The position numbers were made by a program, and so were the translations under genes. Below the pieces are notes generated by a model. It did no database searches. It saw nothing but the letters and a program-made list of their open reading frames with translations, and was not told where the DNA came from. From the NCBI RefSeq assembly GCF_026242055.1, contig NZ_JAPJDL010000001.1, forward strand, positions 496,001 through 560,000: a stretch of DNA of 64,000 nt. Reading direction: 5' to 3'. Every line of letters starts with the position of its first letter. Positions within the stretch are counted from its first letter, which is position 1. This document shows, piece by piece, positions 34,139 to 42,559 of the stretch. Source of the DNA: Lentzea sp. NEAU-D7. Lineage in GTDB: Bacteria; Actinomycetota; Actinomycetes; Mycobacteriales; Pseudonocardiaceae.

Positions 34139-35080
34139 GAACTGGAGATCCGGCATCTGCGGGCGATCTGTGCCATCGGTGACGCGGGCAGCCTGTCCAG
34201 GGCGGCCACGCAGCTCGGCATCTCCCAGCCGTCGCTCACCACCCTGCTCCAGCGGGTCGAGCGCATGGTCGGCGGCACGCTCTTCGACCGCGGCCGGTCC
34301 GGCACCGTTCCCACGCCGCTCGGCGCGCAGATGCTGCAACGGGCCAGGTTGCTGCTGGTCGAGCTGGAGGCGTTCGGCTCGGACACGGCGACGCGCGGCG
34401 GGCCCGTCCGGTTCGGGTCCGTGCACATGGAATGCGTCCCGGCGCTCTACTCGCGCCTGGAGAAGACGCTGGACGACATCACGCTCGTGGTCGACCCGTC
34501 CTCGACGGGCCTGGCGCTGGCGCTGGCGAACGGGCACCTCGACGCGGCGGTGATCGCGGTCGACGAGGACGGCGACCTGGGACTGCCCCGCGGGGTGGCG
34601 CAGCGGGTCGTCGTGCCCTGGGTACCGGTGTACATCGCCATACCCGCTGATCACAGGCTCGCGTCACAGGCCGAGGTGGAGCTCACCGACCTCGCCGGCG
34701 AGTCGTGGGTGGGACCGCCGGGCGCCGAGGACGGTTCGCTGACGGCACTGCGCGCGGCGTGCCGGGCGGTCGGGTTCGTGCCGCGGATCCGGTTCGAGAT
34801 GCCGAGCGGCGCGGGCCGTCAGCTGATCGCGGCGGGCAAGGCGGTGCAACTGGTCGAGCCGACGTCGCAGGGTGGTCCCGGCGTGGCGGTGCGGCCGCTG
34901 GCGGGGGCGCCGATGCGGATGCGGCTGGTGTTCGCGTGGCGGCGGGAGCGGCTGACCTGGAGCCAGGCCAGCCGCGTGTTCGCCGAGGTGCTGGGCGCGT
35001 ACTCGGATCAGGCGCTGGCCAGCCCGGTGTTCCGGCCCTGGTGGGAGGAACGGGGCGCGGCCCTCACCTCAGCCGGCTGA
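34136..35080 (+). CDS. LysR-family transcriptional regulator
   Basis: A 314-residue regulator. The N-terminal HTH is MELEIRHLRAICAIGDAGSLSRAATQLGISQPSLTTLLQRVERMVGGTLFDRG, followed by the effector domain (VRFGSVHMECVPALYSRLE...). ATG 34136 is ten bases after a TATAGC -10-like element. Its 3' end overlaps the convergent peptidase by 12 bases. T-N11-A boxes occur upstream of the genes on both sides and at its own start, so it probably controls the lipoprotein pair and the peptidase. Confidence 0.93.
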   Translation: MELEIRHLRAICAIGDAGSLSRAATQLGISQPSLTTLLQRVERMVGGTLFDRGRSGTVPTPLGAQMLQRARLLLVELEAFGSDTATRGGPVRFGSVHMECVPALYSRLEKTLDDITLVVDPSSTGLALALANGHLDAAVIAVDEDGDLGLPRGVAQRVVVPWVPVYIAIPADHRLASQAEVELTDLAGESWVGPPGAEDGSLTALRAACRAVGFVPRIRFEMPSGAGRQLIAAGKAVQLVEPTSQGGPGVAVRPLAGAPMRMRLVFAWRRERLTWSQASRVFAEVLGAYSDQALASPVFRPWWEERGAALTSAG

Positions 35081-36409
35081 GCCCAGCCACGTGTACCAGT
35101 CGGAGTCGTAGCGGGTGCCGATCACACGCGTCAGGTGGTCCCTGGCGCCCTCCCAGTCCCCCACGCGGTAGTCCGCCAGCACCTCCGCGACGTCGGCCGG
35201 GTGCTGCTCCACGAGGTACCTGACGGCCAGGTAACCCCAGTTGTAGACCCGCTTGGCGTCGTGCTCGTAGGTCGTGTCGAACAGCGTGCTCAGCGCGTAC
35301 GTCCGCTTCTTCGCCTCGGCCAGCGCGTCGTCGTAGGCCTCGCCCCGGTAGCTGTACGAGAGGTACTCGGCGAAGCCCTCGATCCACCACACCGTCGGCG
35401 TGGTCATGTTCTCCTCGAAGTCGCCGTGCAGGTCGAACCGGCCGTCGAGGTAGTGGGTGTACTCGTGGTTGAGGTTCCAGATCGCGAACGTCGGCAGCCA
35501 GTCGGCCTCGTGCGCGATGAACCGCGCCTGGTTCAGCGCCGGGTCGCCCTCGAGGTACATGCCGCCGTTGTTGGTGGAGATGTCGAACAGCACCCCGGCG
35601 TACGTCCGGTAGTCGTTGCTGGTGTTGAAGACGACGACTTCGAGCGAGGTGTTGCCGTCCCCGGCGACAGGACCGGGATCGCGCACCACGCGGTGGAAAA
35701 CGGCGTCCTGACCGGCCAGTGACGCGCAGGTCTGGCGCAGCTGCGTCCGGGTGAGCTGCTGGGCGCGGATCTTCAGCGTGGCGCTGCAGGTGTGCCTGAC
35801 GGTGAGGACGCGGCGGTCGATCCGGGCGCGGAAGTCGCACGTGCCGTACCGGCGGCAGTTCGCCTTGTCGTACCAGTCGACCATCTCCGCGACGCCCACC
35901 CACATCGGCGCGAGCCGGCCGACGACGTCACCGCGCGAAGCCAGGTCCGCGAGCAACGGGCGGACGCGCGGCGCGATGTCGTCGTGCTGCAGGAACCTGC
36001 CCAGTTCACGGGTCGCGTTCTGGACGAGGTACTGGCGGTCGGTGCCGAAGAGGTCGAGGTGTCCCACCACGAACCGGTGCAGCGCCCGCAGGACCTCCGG
36101 CTCGGCGCGCACCGCCGCGAGGAACTCCGGCTGGGCGTGGCCGTGGTAGAGCAGGAGCATTCCGGCGTGCACGGCCGCGTCATCTGCACTGGTGTAGGTG
36201 TCGAGCACGCGGGTCAGCGCGCGCAGTTCGGCCGGGTAGTCGGCGACGGCGGCGGTGTGGACGGCCGAGTCGGGCGCGGCGTGCAGGACGGTCCTGGCGA
36301 CCGCGGGTGGCAGCAGCGGGCTGTTCGGTGTGCCGGGAACGGCGGCCTGGGCCGTGACGGGGGCGAGCATCCCGGCCAGCAGGGCCAGGACCAGGGCGAG
36401 TGGTCTCAT
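35069..36409 (-). CDS. Secreted M9-like zinc peptidase (collagenase family)
   Basis: A 446-residue secreted metallopeptidase. The signal peptide is MRPLALVLALLAGMLAPVTAQA. The gluzincin motif is NLNHEYTHYLDGRF (H315, E316, H319), with the third ligand in WWIEGFAEYLSYSY (Glu344), exactly the M9 layout. It has about 230 residues of helical activator-like sequence first (ELGRFLQHDDIAPRVRPLLADLAS...). ATG 36409 has GGAGGA seven bases upstream. Collagenase-like activity is inferred. It has no C-terminal collagen-binding domain. Confidence 0.88.
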   Translation of the reverse strand: MRPLALVLALLAGMLAPVTAQAAVPGTPNSPLLPPAVARTVLHAAPDSAVHTAAVADYPAELRALTRVLDTYTSADDAAVHAGMLLLYHGHAQPEFLAAVRAEPEVLRALHRFVVGHLDLFGTDRQYLVQNATRELGRFLQHDDIAPRVRPLLADLASRGDVVGRLAPMWVGVAEMVDWYDKANCRRYGTCDFRARIDRRVLTVRHTCSATLKIRAQQLTRTQLRQTCASLAGQDAVFHRVVRDPGPVAGDGNTSLEVVVFNTSNDYRTYAGVLFDISTNNGGMYLEGDPALNQARFIAHEADWLPTFAIWNLNHEYTHYLDGRFDLHGDFEENMTTPTVWWIEGFAEYLSYSYRGEAYDDALAEAKKRTYALSTLFDTTYEHDAKRVYNWGYLAVRYLVEQHPADVAEVLADYRVGDWEGARDHLTRVIGTRYDSDWYTWLGSAG

Positions 36410-36484
36410 CGGGGTGTCCTCCGCAGGGTTCGAGGTGTCCCCGAGCGTCACACCGGCCGCGGCCTCGCGATCATCCCTTCCGCA

Positions 36485-36501
36485 CATAGCGCGCTGCTAT
36501 G
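36485..36501. promoter_or_regulatory. LysR-type T-N11-A box 3 upstream of the M9 peptidase
   Basis: CATAGC-GCGCT-GCTATG followed by GAAA, 76 bases before the peptidase start on the minus strand. Half-sites and spacing equal box 1 at 32607. Confidence 0.7.
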
Positions 36502-36523
36502 GAAAGCGTTCACGGCAACCGGC

Positions 36524-38101
36524 CTAGTCCGGCTTCACCGGTTCGGCGAACAGCAGGTGCCGCACGTGCGCGGGTCCCTTCGCCAGCGCACGCGCCGTGT
36601 CCTGGTTCTGCTGGTCCACGACGGTGCCGCGTTCGACGTGCTGGCGCAGGTGCTCCTGCCACGTCGCCACGGTGAAGGTCTCCAGGAACGTCTCGGGCTG
36701 CTCGGTGTCGCGGAACAACCCCCACATCGTCGCTCCGGTGCGCCTGCGGGCCCTGCCGACGCGCTGCATGGCGTCGATGAACGCGGCCTCGTTCTCGGGC
36801 GCCACCGGCCACTCCACCGTGACCAGCACCGGGCCGGCTCCGGTGTCGGTGATCTCCGGCGGCTCCTCCCAGTACGTGGCCGGGCTGACGTCGAGCGGCC
36901 TGTCGTTCAACGGCAGCCACCTGGTCGCCGCGAGCGCCAGCACGACCATCGCCACCGCGGGCACGATCATGGCCGTCTTGAGGCTGTACGCGTCCGCGAT
37001 GGCGCCCCACACGACGGCGCCCAGAGCCTGCCCGCCCATGAGGATCAGCTGGTAGTAGGCCAGCGCCCGCGCCCTCGTCCACGCGGGCAGCAGGACCTGG
37101 GCGGTGGCGTTGAACGTCGAGAGGGTGGCGATCCAGCAGGCCCCCGTCAGCAGCATCGCCACGATCACCAGCGCGAAGCTCCGCGTCAGCACCGCGGTGC
37201 TCGTCGCCCCCGCGTAGACGACCGTCGCGAGCAGCACCATCCGGTTCTTGCTCATGCGCTGCACCAGCTTCGGCACCACGAACGCGCCGGCGATCGCCCC
37301 CGCCCCGACGCTGCCGAGCAGCACGCCGTACCCGCTCGCGTCGAGGCGCAACGGGCCGCGCGCGATCGCCGGCAGCAGCGCCCACAACCCGCTGCCGAAC
37401 ACGATGAACAACGTCAGCCGCGTGAGCACGCGCCGGAACAGCGGTGAACTGGCCACGTACCGCGCGCCCGTCCGCATCGCGGTCGTGATGTGCTCCGCGC
37501 CGAGCGGACGGTGGTCCGACGGCCTCTTCCACCGCGCGAGCACGACCAGCACGCCGAGGAAGCTCACGGTGTTGAACGCGAACGTCGCCTCCGGCCCCGC
37601 CAGCGCGATCAGCAGTCCGCCGAGCGCGGGGCCGATCGCGCGGCCGACGTTCATGTTGACGCCGTTGAGCAGCGCGGCCTGCGGGATCTCCTCGCGCGGC
37701 ACCAGTTCCGGCTGGATCGCCTGGAACGACGGCATCGACAGCGCCTGCCCGATCGCCATCAGCGCGAGCAGCCCGAGCAGGCTCGCCGGTGTCGCCCTGC
37801 CGGTGCCCGCGAGCAGCATCAGCCCGCCCGCGCCCACCAGCATCAGCACCTGACCGGAGATCAGCACCAGGCGCCGGTCGAGGATGTCGCCGAGCGCCCC
37901 GGACGGCACCACGAGCAGGAACACCGGCAACGTCGTGGCGGTCTGGACGAGCGCGACCTGCAGGGCGCTGCCGCCCAGGTCCCCCATGAGCCACTGGGCG
38001 CCGACGGTCTGCGCCCACGTACCGATGTTGGAGGCGAACTGGGCGAGCCACAGCGCGCGGAACGCGTTGCGGCGCAGGGGTGCCCACGAGGAGACCGTCA
38101 C
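36524..38101 (-). CDS. MFS exporter with C-terminal monooxygenase-like domain (EntS/MFS_3 type)
   Basis: A 525-residue transporter with twelve segments starting RALWLAQFASNIGTWAQTVGAQWLM, the MFS_3 (enterobactin exporter-like) signature. The last ~100 residues (PVLVTVEWPVAPENEAAFIDAMQRVGRARRRTGATMWGLFRD...) form an ABM-like ferredoxin fold seen in this MFS subfamily. It probably exports a siderophore or drug. An inverted repeat lies ~55 bases before its start. Confidence 0.92.
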   Translation of the reverse strand: MTVSSWAPLRRNAFRALWLAQFASNIGTWAQTVGAQWLMGDLGGSALQVALVQTATTLPVFLLVVPSGALGDILDRRLVLISGQVLMLVGAGGLMLLAGTGRATPASLLGLLALMAIGQALSMPSFQAIQPELVPREEIPQAALLNGVNMNVGRAIGPALGGLLIALAGPEATFAFNTVSFLGVLVVLARWKRPSDHRPLGAEHITTAMRTGARYVASSPLFRRVLTRLTLFIVFGSGLWALLPAIARGPLRLDASGYGVLLGSVGAGAIAGAFVVPKLVQRMSKNRMVLLATVVYAGATSTAVLTRSFALVIVAMLLTGACWIATLSTFNATAQVLLPAWTRARALAYYQLILMGGQALGAVVWGAIADAYSLKTAMIVPAVAMVVLALAATRWLPLNDRPLDVSPATYWEEPPEITDTGAGPVLVTVEWPVAPENEAAFIDAMQRVGRARRRTGATMWGLFRDTEQPETFLETFTVATWQEHLRQHVERGTVVDQQNQDTARALAKGPAHVRHLLFAEPVKPD

Positions 38102-38154
38102 CAGCCGATCTTCACATCCGCGGGTGTGCGTCGCCGAACGTCCGGACCGTTGGT

Positions 38155-38170
38155 TTCAGTAAACACTGAA
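38155..38170. promoter_or_regulatory. Inverted repeat in the MFS promoter
   Basis: TTCAGT-AAAC-ACTGAA, a perfect six-base-arm repeat in an AT-rich patch upstream of the exporter start (38101). Likely an operator for a TetR-like regulator located elsewhere. Confidence 0.5.
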
Positions 38171-38201
38171 GTCACCGAGGCAATCACGCTTCTCCATGCT
38201 A

Positions 38202-38217
38202 AGTGATTTGGGTCACA
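38202..38217. promoter_or_regulatory. CRP-type site upstream of espG1
   Basis: AGTGATTTGGGTCACA matches TGTGA-N6-TCACA in nine of ten positions. It is the first block of a ~240-base region that recurs at 39418. Confidence 0.65.
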
Positions 38218-38449
38218 CTCGTCGGCCGATCCGGGCCTCGTGGACGTGTGAACGGGCGGTGCGCCCCCGTCCTGTTCACGTCCTGAAAGCGCTCTCGGAA
38301 CCTGGGGAAACAAGCGCTCCCGCGGTCGGCGCCTGCCCGGAAACTGCCCGATTCCCCGGACCTCGACGGATTGTGAACATTCGTCTCAACCGGGTACGTA
38401 TTCGCCCGATGGTGAACGGTTGCCCCAATTCTGCTCGATACTGCGCGCA
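38202..38449 (+). repeat. Promoter-region copy P1 (upstream of espG1)
   Basis: From the CRP-type site to the GATACTGC(G/C)CGCA element (38437), blocks line up with P2 (39418-39665) at constant spacing: CRP site, TGTGAAC (+45/+46), AGCGCTC (+86/+87), GG-AAAC (+102/+103), ATTGTGAA (+168/+169), TCTCAA (+182/+183), GATACTGC (+235/+236). espG1 is ~33 bases downstream. Confidence 0.75.
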
Positions 38450-38481
38450 AAGCAGGCAGAGCAGAAAGGTTCCGAGCACTC

Positions 38482-39243
38482 GTGATCACGCCCAAGTACT
38501 TGCTGTCGACCCGCGAGTTCGAGGTGCTGTGGCAGACGCTGCGGCTCGGCAGAATGCCGTACCCGCTCGACGTGCCCAGCGAAGGAGCGACCGAGCAGGA
38601 CGTCAAGGACCTGCAGGAGAGGACGATCGCCGGCCTGCGCCGGCGCGGCATCGCCGACGACGTGCGGCTGGAGGACCTGCTGCGGGTGCTCGGCGACCAC
38701 GAGGTGTCCGTGGACGCCGTCGCCGGGCTCGACCGGACCGTGCGGGCACTGGCCGCCTCCAGCGGCGACCAGGCCGTTCTCGCGGTGATCGACGGCGAGA
38801 ACGTCGGCCTCTCGGAGATCAGGGCCACCGCGCTCGCCCGCGAGATCGTGCGGGTGCTGCCCGAGGGCGTGGCGGGTCCCGGCAGCGCGCTGTCCGTGCG
38901 GCTGGAGACCCTGCAGCAGGCGGTCGCGCTCCAGGAGGCCGAGCAGGAGGAGGACTCCGAGGACCCGTGGGGCGCAGCCGACGAGGAGCTGGACGACCGC
39001 GAGGCGCTGCTCAAGGCCGGACTGTCCGCGCAGGACGCGCGGCAGATGGACGAGCTGGCGCAGAACCGGGTCGCGGGTGGCCAGTTCGGCGTCACGCACG
39101 GACGGCACCGCGCCGACGTGGTGATCAACTGGTTCGACACCCACCAGGGCCGCTACCTGATGGTGCGCTCCGACGGCTGGCTCAGCCTGTCCCCCACCGA
39201 CAACGACCGGATCGCGACGCGGATCGACGCGGTGCTGGCCTGA
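38482..39243 (+). CDS. espG: ESX secretion-associated chaperone EspG (copy 1)
   Basis: A 253-residue EspG-family protein, the cytosolic chaperone that binds PE/PPE-type substrates and delivers them to an ESX (type VII) machine. The N-terminal half is ITPKYLLSTREFEVLWQTLRLGRMPYPLDVPSEGATEQD, and the C-terminal signature is ADVVINWFDTHQGRYLMVRSDGWLSLSPTDNDRIATRIDAVLA. An acidic stretch separates two halves. The start is GTG 38482. It is followed by a strong hairpin at 39296-39319, so it forms its own transcript. A close paralogue lies at 41751. Confidence 0.9.
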   Translation: MITPKYLLSTREFEVLWQTLRLGRMPYPLDVPSEGATEQDVKDLQERTIAGLRRRGIADDVRLEDLLRVLGDHEVSVDAVAGLDRTVRALAASSGDQAVLAVIDGENVGLSEIRATALAREIVRVLPEGVAGPGSALSVRLETLQQAVALQEAEQEEDSEDPWGAADEELDDREALLKAGLSAQDARQMDELAQNRVAGGQFGVTHGRHRADVVINWFDTHQGRYLMVRSDGWLSLSPTDNDRIATRIDAVLA

Positions 39244-39295
39244 AGGCGGACGTGGTGCGGCGCAGCGCACAACAATGATCCAAAACGGGCAAGAC

Positions 39296-39319
39296 GGGCG
39301 TACTCTCCGGAGTGCGCCC
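39296..39319 (+). terminator. Hairpin terminator after espG1
   Basis: GGGCGTACTC (39296-39305) pairs with GAGTGCGCCC (39310-39319) around TCCG, a ten-base stem with one G-U pair. It separates espG1 from the second promoter copy. Confidence 0.8.
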
Positions 39320-39417
39320 GCGCTCTTGTGCCGGTACACCGATTCAGCCGATCCGGTGAACGCCGAACCAGCTGGTGACGTACCTCAAGAGAGCCCTAAA
39401 TTCCCGTGAATCGCCTA

Positions 39418-39433
39418 TGTGATTTGGGTCACA
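39418..39433. promoter_or_regulatory. CRP-type site upstream of the second ESX transcript
   Basis: TGTGATTTGGGTCACA, a full TGTGA-N6-TCACA match. Fifteen consecutive bases equal the site at 38203-38217. Confidence 0.7.
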
Positions 39434-39665
39434 TCCAGCCCAGGTCAAGGGCCGTTCCAGGGATGTGAACAGAGATCGGGAGCCCGAACGGGCAACACCC
39501 CGAGAGCGCTCCCACAACCAGGGCAAACGATCACGCCGTTACACGACGTTCACCTGTTAGTGGCCCGTTTCGGTCCAGGGCAACGCATTGTGAAGGCGGG
39601 TCTCAATTGGTAACTCGCGCACCACAAAGTGAGCATTGCGCCAAAAGACACCCGATACTGCCCGC
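39418..39665 (+). repeat. Promoter-region copy P2
   Basis: Collinear with P1. Its GATACT element (39654-39659) ends six bases before ATG 39666, so the transcript is probably leaderless. The rest of the 39320-39417 gap shows no gene. Confidence 0.75.
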
Positions 39666-40046
39666 ATGTACATCGTCGGTGACAAAGACGCTGTCCCGCT
39701 CGGGGACACCGTCAGCTCGGGTCAGGTGCAGATCGACCCGGACGCGGGCGAGGAACTACGCAAGCAGTTCCAGGCCCAGATCGACCAGGTCGACTCCTGG
39801 ATCGAACGTGCCAACACGAGCATCGCCCGCCCGGCGCCGCTCGGTGCGAACCCGGTCGGCGACAAGATGCGGGACAAGTTCACCCACCGCGCCGAGGGTG
39901 AGCAGTACTCGTTCGTCAGCGTCATGACCGCGTACCGCACGGTTCTGGAGCAGACGAAGAACTCCATCGTCGAGGCGATCGAGAACTTCACCAGGCTCGA
40001 CGAGGAACAGCAGGCCGAACTGAAGAAGCACATGGGTAACAGCTGA
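39666..40046 (+). CDS. Small helical ESX-linked protein
   Basis: A 126-residue protein (MYIVGDKDAVPLGDTVSSGQVQIDPD...). After a short N-terminal segment it forms two long helices (EELRKQFQAQIDQVDSWIERANTSI and YRTVLEQTKNSIVEAIENFTRLDEEQQAELKKHM), like ESX partner proteins. It has no WXG motif at the turn. It is the first gene of the P2 transcript and directly precedes the PPE-like gene, the position a PE-type partner occupies in mycobacteria. Partner role is inferred. Confidence 0.65.
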   Translation: MYIVGDKDAVPLGDTVSSGQVQIDPDAGEELRKQFQAQIDQVDSWIERANTSIARPAPLGANPVGDKMRDKFTHRAEGEQYSFVSVMTAYRTVLEQTKNSIVEAIENFTRLDEEQQAELKKHMGNS

Positions 40047-40089
40047 TCTCGTGGCCAGCTGATCCAACGGAGTGAGAGGCGAGCCGGTC

Positions 40090-41754
40090 ATGCCCCCCGA
40101 GACCGACCCGAGCGAAGTCGAGAACGTCCCGGTCCTCACGGACCCGCAGAACTGGGCGTCCCGATCGCACCAAGAGCTGTACGCCGCGGTGCACAACAAC
40201 AACGACCCCGGTCAGGCCGGCCAGATCAGCTCCGAGTGGAGCAAGTACGGCAACGAGCTGACCGAGGCCGCCAGGACCATCAACTCGGTGATCACCGCGT
40301 CCGAGTCGAAGTGGACGGGTGACGCTGCCGAGGCCGCCCGCGCCGCGATGAAGAAGCTCGGGGACTGGGTCGACGAGACCGCGCGCACGGCCGTCGAGGT
40401 CGGCACCAAGGTCGCCGACCAGGGCCGTGTCATGGAGACCGCCAGGGCGCAGATGCCCCAGCCCGTCCAGTTCGACTGGAACAAGGCCGCGGCCGCGCTC
40501 TCCCAGCCCGGCACGCCCGCCTTCGTGCTGGCCTCCGCCGACATCGCGATCGCCAACGCCGCGTCGCGCGCGGCGCACGACCAGGCGGTCGGCGTGATGA
40601 CCGACATGGAGAACAACTCCCGCCAGATCGACTCGACGACGCCCGCCTTCAAGCCGCCGTTCAACCCGAGCACCGGCAGGGTCGAACAGCCGGTCATGGC
40701 GATGCCGCGCTCCGGCGCCGCCGTTCTCAACAACCAGGTGGACGGCCTCATGTCCACCCAGACGGCGAGCGCCGGCACGGCGACGGCCGCTCCGCTCGGC
40801 CAGCAGACCGGCACCGGCGCGGGCGGTGGCGGTGCCGGTGGCGCCGTCAGTGGTGTGAACCAGCCCGCCGCGGCCGCCTACTCGCCGACCGCGCCCGCCT
40901 ACAACGCGCCCGCTGGTCCCGGTGGCGGTGCGGGCGGTGGCGCCGGTGGTGGCGCCGGCAGCGGCTACACCCCGCAGATGGGTGGCTACACCGGCAACAC
41001 GAACACCAACACCGCCGCGGCCTACACGCCGACCGCTCCGAACTACAACGCTCCGGGCAGCACGTACACCAGCGGCAGCGGTGGTGGCGGCGGTAGCAGC
41101 TACACCCCGCAGATGGGTCCCGGCTACACGCCGCAGATGGGCCCCGGTGGCAAGACGAACACGGGTGGCGGCCAGAACATCCCGAAGGTCCCCGTCGTCG
41201 GCCGCGACATCGCGAACCCGAACTACACCCCGCAGAACATCAAGGGTGGTCCCGCTCCCTACTCGCCGACCGCGCCCGGTTACAACGGTCCCGGTGGCGC
41301 GGGCGGCGGTGCCGGTGGTGGCGGCGGTGGCGGTGCCGGTGGCGGCGCGGGCATGAAGGGCGGCCCCATGCCGTACACCCCGCAGATGGGTGCCGGTGGT
41401 GGCGGCGGTGGCGGTGGCGGCGGCGCGTTCGGCGGTGGCGCGGGCGGTACCGCCGGTGCCGGCGGCGGCGCGATGCAGTCCGGTGGCGCGGCCGGTGTCC
41501 AGGGCCAGGCGGGCCGTGGCGGCATGCCGATGGGCATGGGTCCCGGTGCCGCGGCGGCCGGTGCCGGCATGGGCGCGGGTGCGCCGATGGGTGGCGCTCC
41601 CGGAGCCGGTGGCCGTGGCGAGGAGGACAAGGAGCACCGTTCCGCCAGCTACATCATGGGCGGCGACCTGTTCGAGGTCCCCGGTGAGAACCTGCCCCCG
41701 TCGGTGATCGGTGCCGCGAAGGTGAAGAAGCAGAAGGGGACCGAGTCGTCTTGA
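40090..41754 (+). CDS. PPE-like T7SS substrate with Gly-rich repeat domain
   Basis: A 554-residue protein. Residues ~20-190 are helical with W22, EWSKYGNELTEA and KWTGDAAEAARAAMKK (WTG at 75-77), the WXG/PPE-type hairpin. Residues ~200-500 are low-complexity: Gly-rich runs mixed with repeats of Y(S/T)PTAP-YNAP and YTPQMG. The C-terminus SASYIMGGDLFEVPGENLPPSVIGAAKVKKQKG is conserved-looking. ATG 40090 is preferred over GTG 40072 because the PPETDP start follows a ribosome site. The last codon overlaps espG2 (TTGA). It is the probable client of EspG. Confidence 0.82.
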   Translation: MPPETDPSEVENVPVLTDPQNWASRSHQELYAAVHNNNDPGQAGQISSEWSKYGNELTEAARTINSVITASESKWTGDAAEAARAAMKKLGDWVDETARTAVEVGTKVADQGRVMETARAQMPQPVQFDWNKAAAALSQPGTPAFVLASADIAIANAASRAAHDQAVGVMTDMENNSRQIDSTTPAFKPPFNPSTGRVEQPVMAMPRSGAAVLNNQVDGLMSTQTASAGTATAAPLGQQTGTGAGGGGAGGAVSGVNQPAAAAYSPTAPAYNAPAGPGGGAGGGAGGGAGSGYTPQMGGYTGNTNTNTAAAYTPTAPNYNAPGSTYTSGSGGGGGSSYTPQMGPGYTPQMGPGGKTNTGGGQNIPKVPVVGRDIANPNYTPQNIKGGPAPYSPTAPGYNGPGGAGGGAGGGGGGGAGGGAGMKGGPMPYTPQMGAGGGGGGGGGGAFGGGAGGTAGAGGGAMQSGGAAGVQGQAGRGGMPMGMGPGAAAAGAGMGAGAPMGGAPGAGGRGEEDKEHRSASYIMGGDLFEVPGENLPPSVIGAAKVKKQKGTESS

Positions 41755-42506
41755 TCACGCCCGAGTTCCTGCTCTCACCGCGCGAGTTCGACGTGCTGTG
41801 GCACGACCTGCGGCTCGGCAGAGTGCCCTACCCGCTCGACGTGCCGACCGAGGGCGCGACCGAGCAGGAACGCCGCGTGCTCGTCACGGAGACGATGGAC
41901 GACCTGAGGTCACGGGGTCTCGTGGACAACCAGCGCCTCGAGGACTTCCTGCGGCTGCTCGCCGACCACGAGGTGTCGGTGGACGCCGTCGCCGGTCTCG
42001 ACCGCACGGTGCGGGCGCTCGCCGTCTCCAACGGCGAGCGCGCCGCGCTGGCGATCATCGACGGCGAGCGGGTCGGGCTGCTGGAGATCCGGGAGACCGG
42101 CATCGCCCGCGAGATCGTCAAGGTGCTGCCCGACGCCGTGCCCGGACCGGGCACGGCCGTGAACGTGCGGGTGCAGTCCCTCCAGGACGCCGTCGCGCTG
42201 CAGGAGGCCGAGGAGGCCAACGCGGACGACGACCTGTTCGGTGACGGCGGGGTGGACGACGAGGAGGCGCTGCAGCAGGCCGGTCTGTCCGCGCAGGACG
42301 CGAAGCAGTTCGGTGAGCTCGCCTCCAACCGCGTCGCGGGCGGCCAGTTCGGCGTCACCCAGGGCCGCCAGCGGTCGGGTGTCGTGATCAACTGGTTCGA
42401 CACCCACCAGGGCCGTTACCTGATGGTCAACTCGGACGGCTGGCTGAGCCTCTCGCCGACCGACAACGACCGCATCGCCACCCGCATCGACGCCGTGCTC
42501 GCGTGA
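41751..42506 (+). CDS. espG: ESX secretion-associated chaperone EspG (copy 2)
   Basis: A 251-residue paralogue of the protein at 38482; N- and C-terminal blocks are nearly identical (ITPEFLLSPREFDVLWHDLRLGRVPYPLDVP; VVINWFDTHQGRYLMVNSDGWLSLSPTDNDRIATRIDAVLA), the middle is more divergent. The TTG start at 41751 overlaps the PPE-like stop, so chaperone and client are translationally coupled. Confidence 0.9.
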   Translation: MITPEFLLSPREFDVLWHDLRLGRVPYPLDVPTEGATEQERRVLVTETMDDLRSRGLVDNQRLEDFLRLLADHEVSVDAVAGLDRTVRALAVSNGERAALAIIDGERVGLLEIRETGIAREIVKVLPDAVPGPGTAVNVRVQSLQDAVALQEAEEANADDDLFGDGGVDDEEALQQAGLSAQDAKQFGELASNRVAGGQFGVTQGRQRSGVVINWFDTHQGRYLMVNSDGWLSLSPTDNDRIATRIDAVLA

Positions 42507-42559
42507 ACTGACGCGTCACAGCCCGAACCGCAGTTGAACCGCCGCCGCCGGAGGACCGT

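Noticed and set aside
39988..41637. A long minus-strand frame across the PPE-like gene
   Set aside because: Antisense of Gly-rich repeats; Thr/Ala/Gly low complexity with no start signal.
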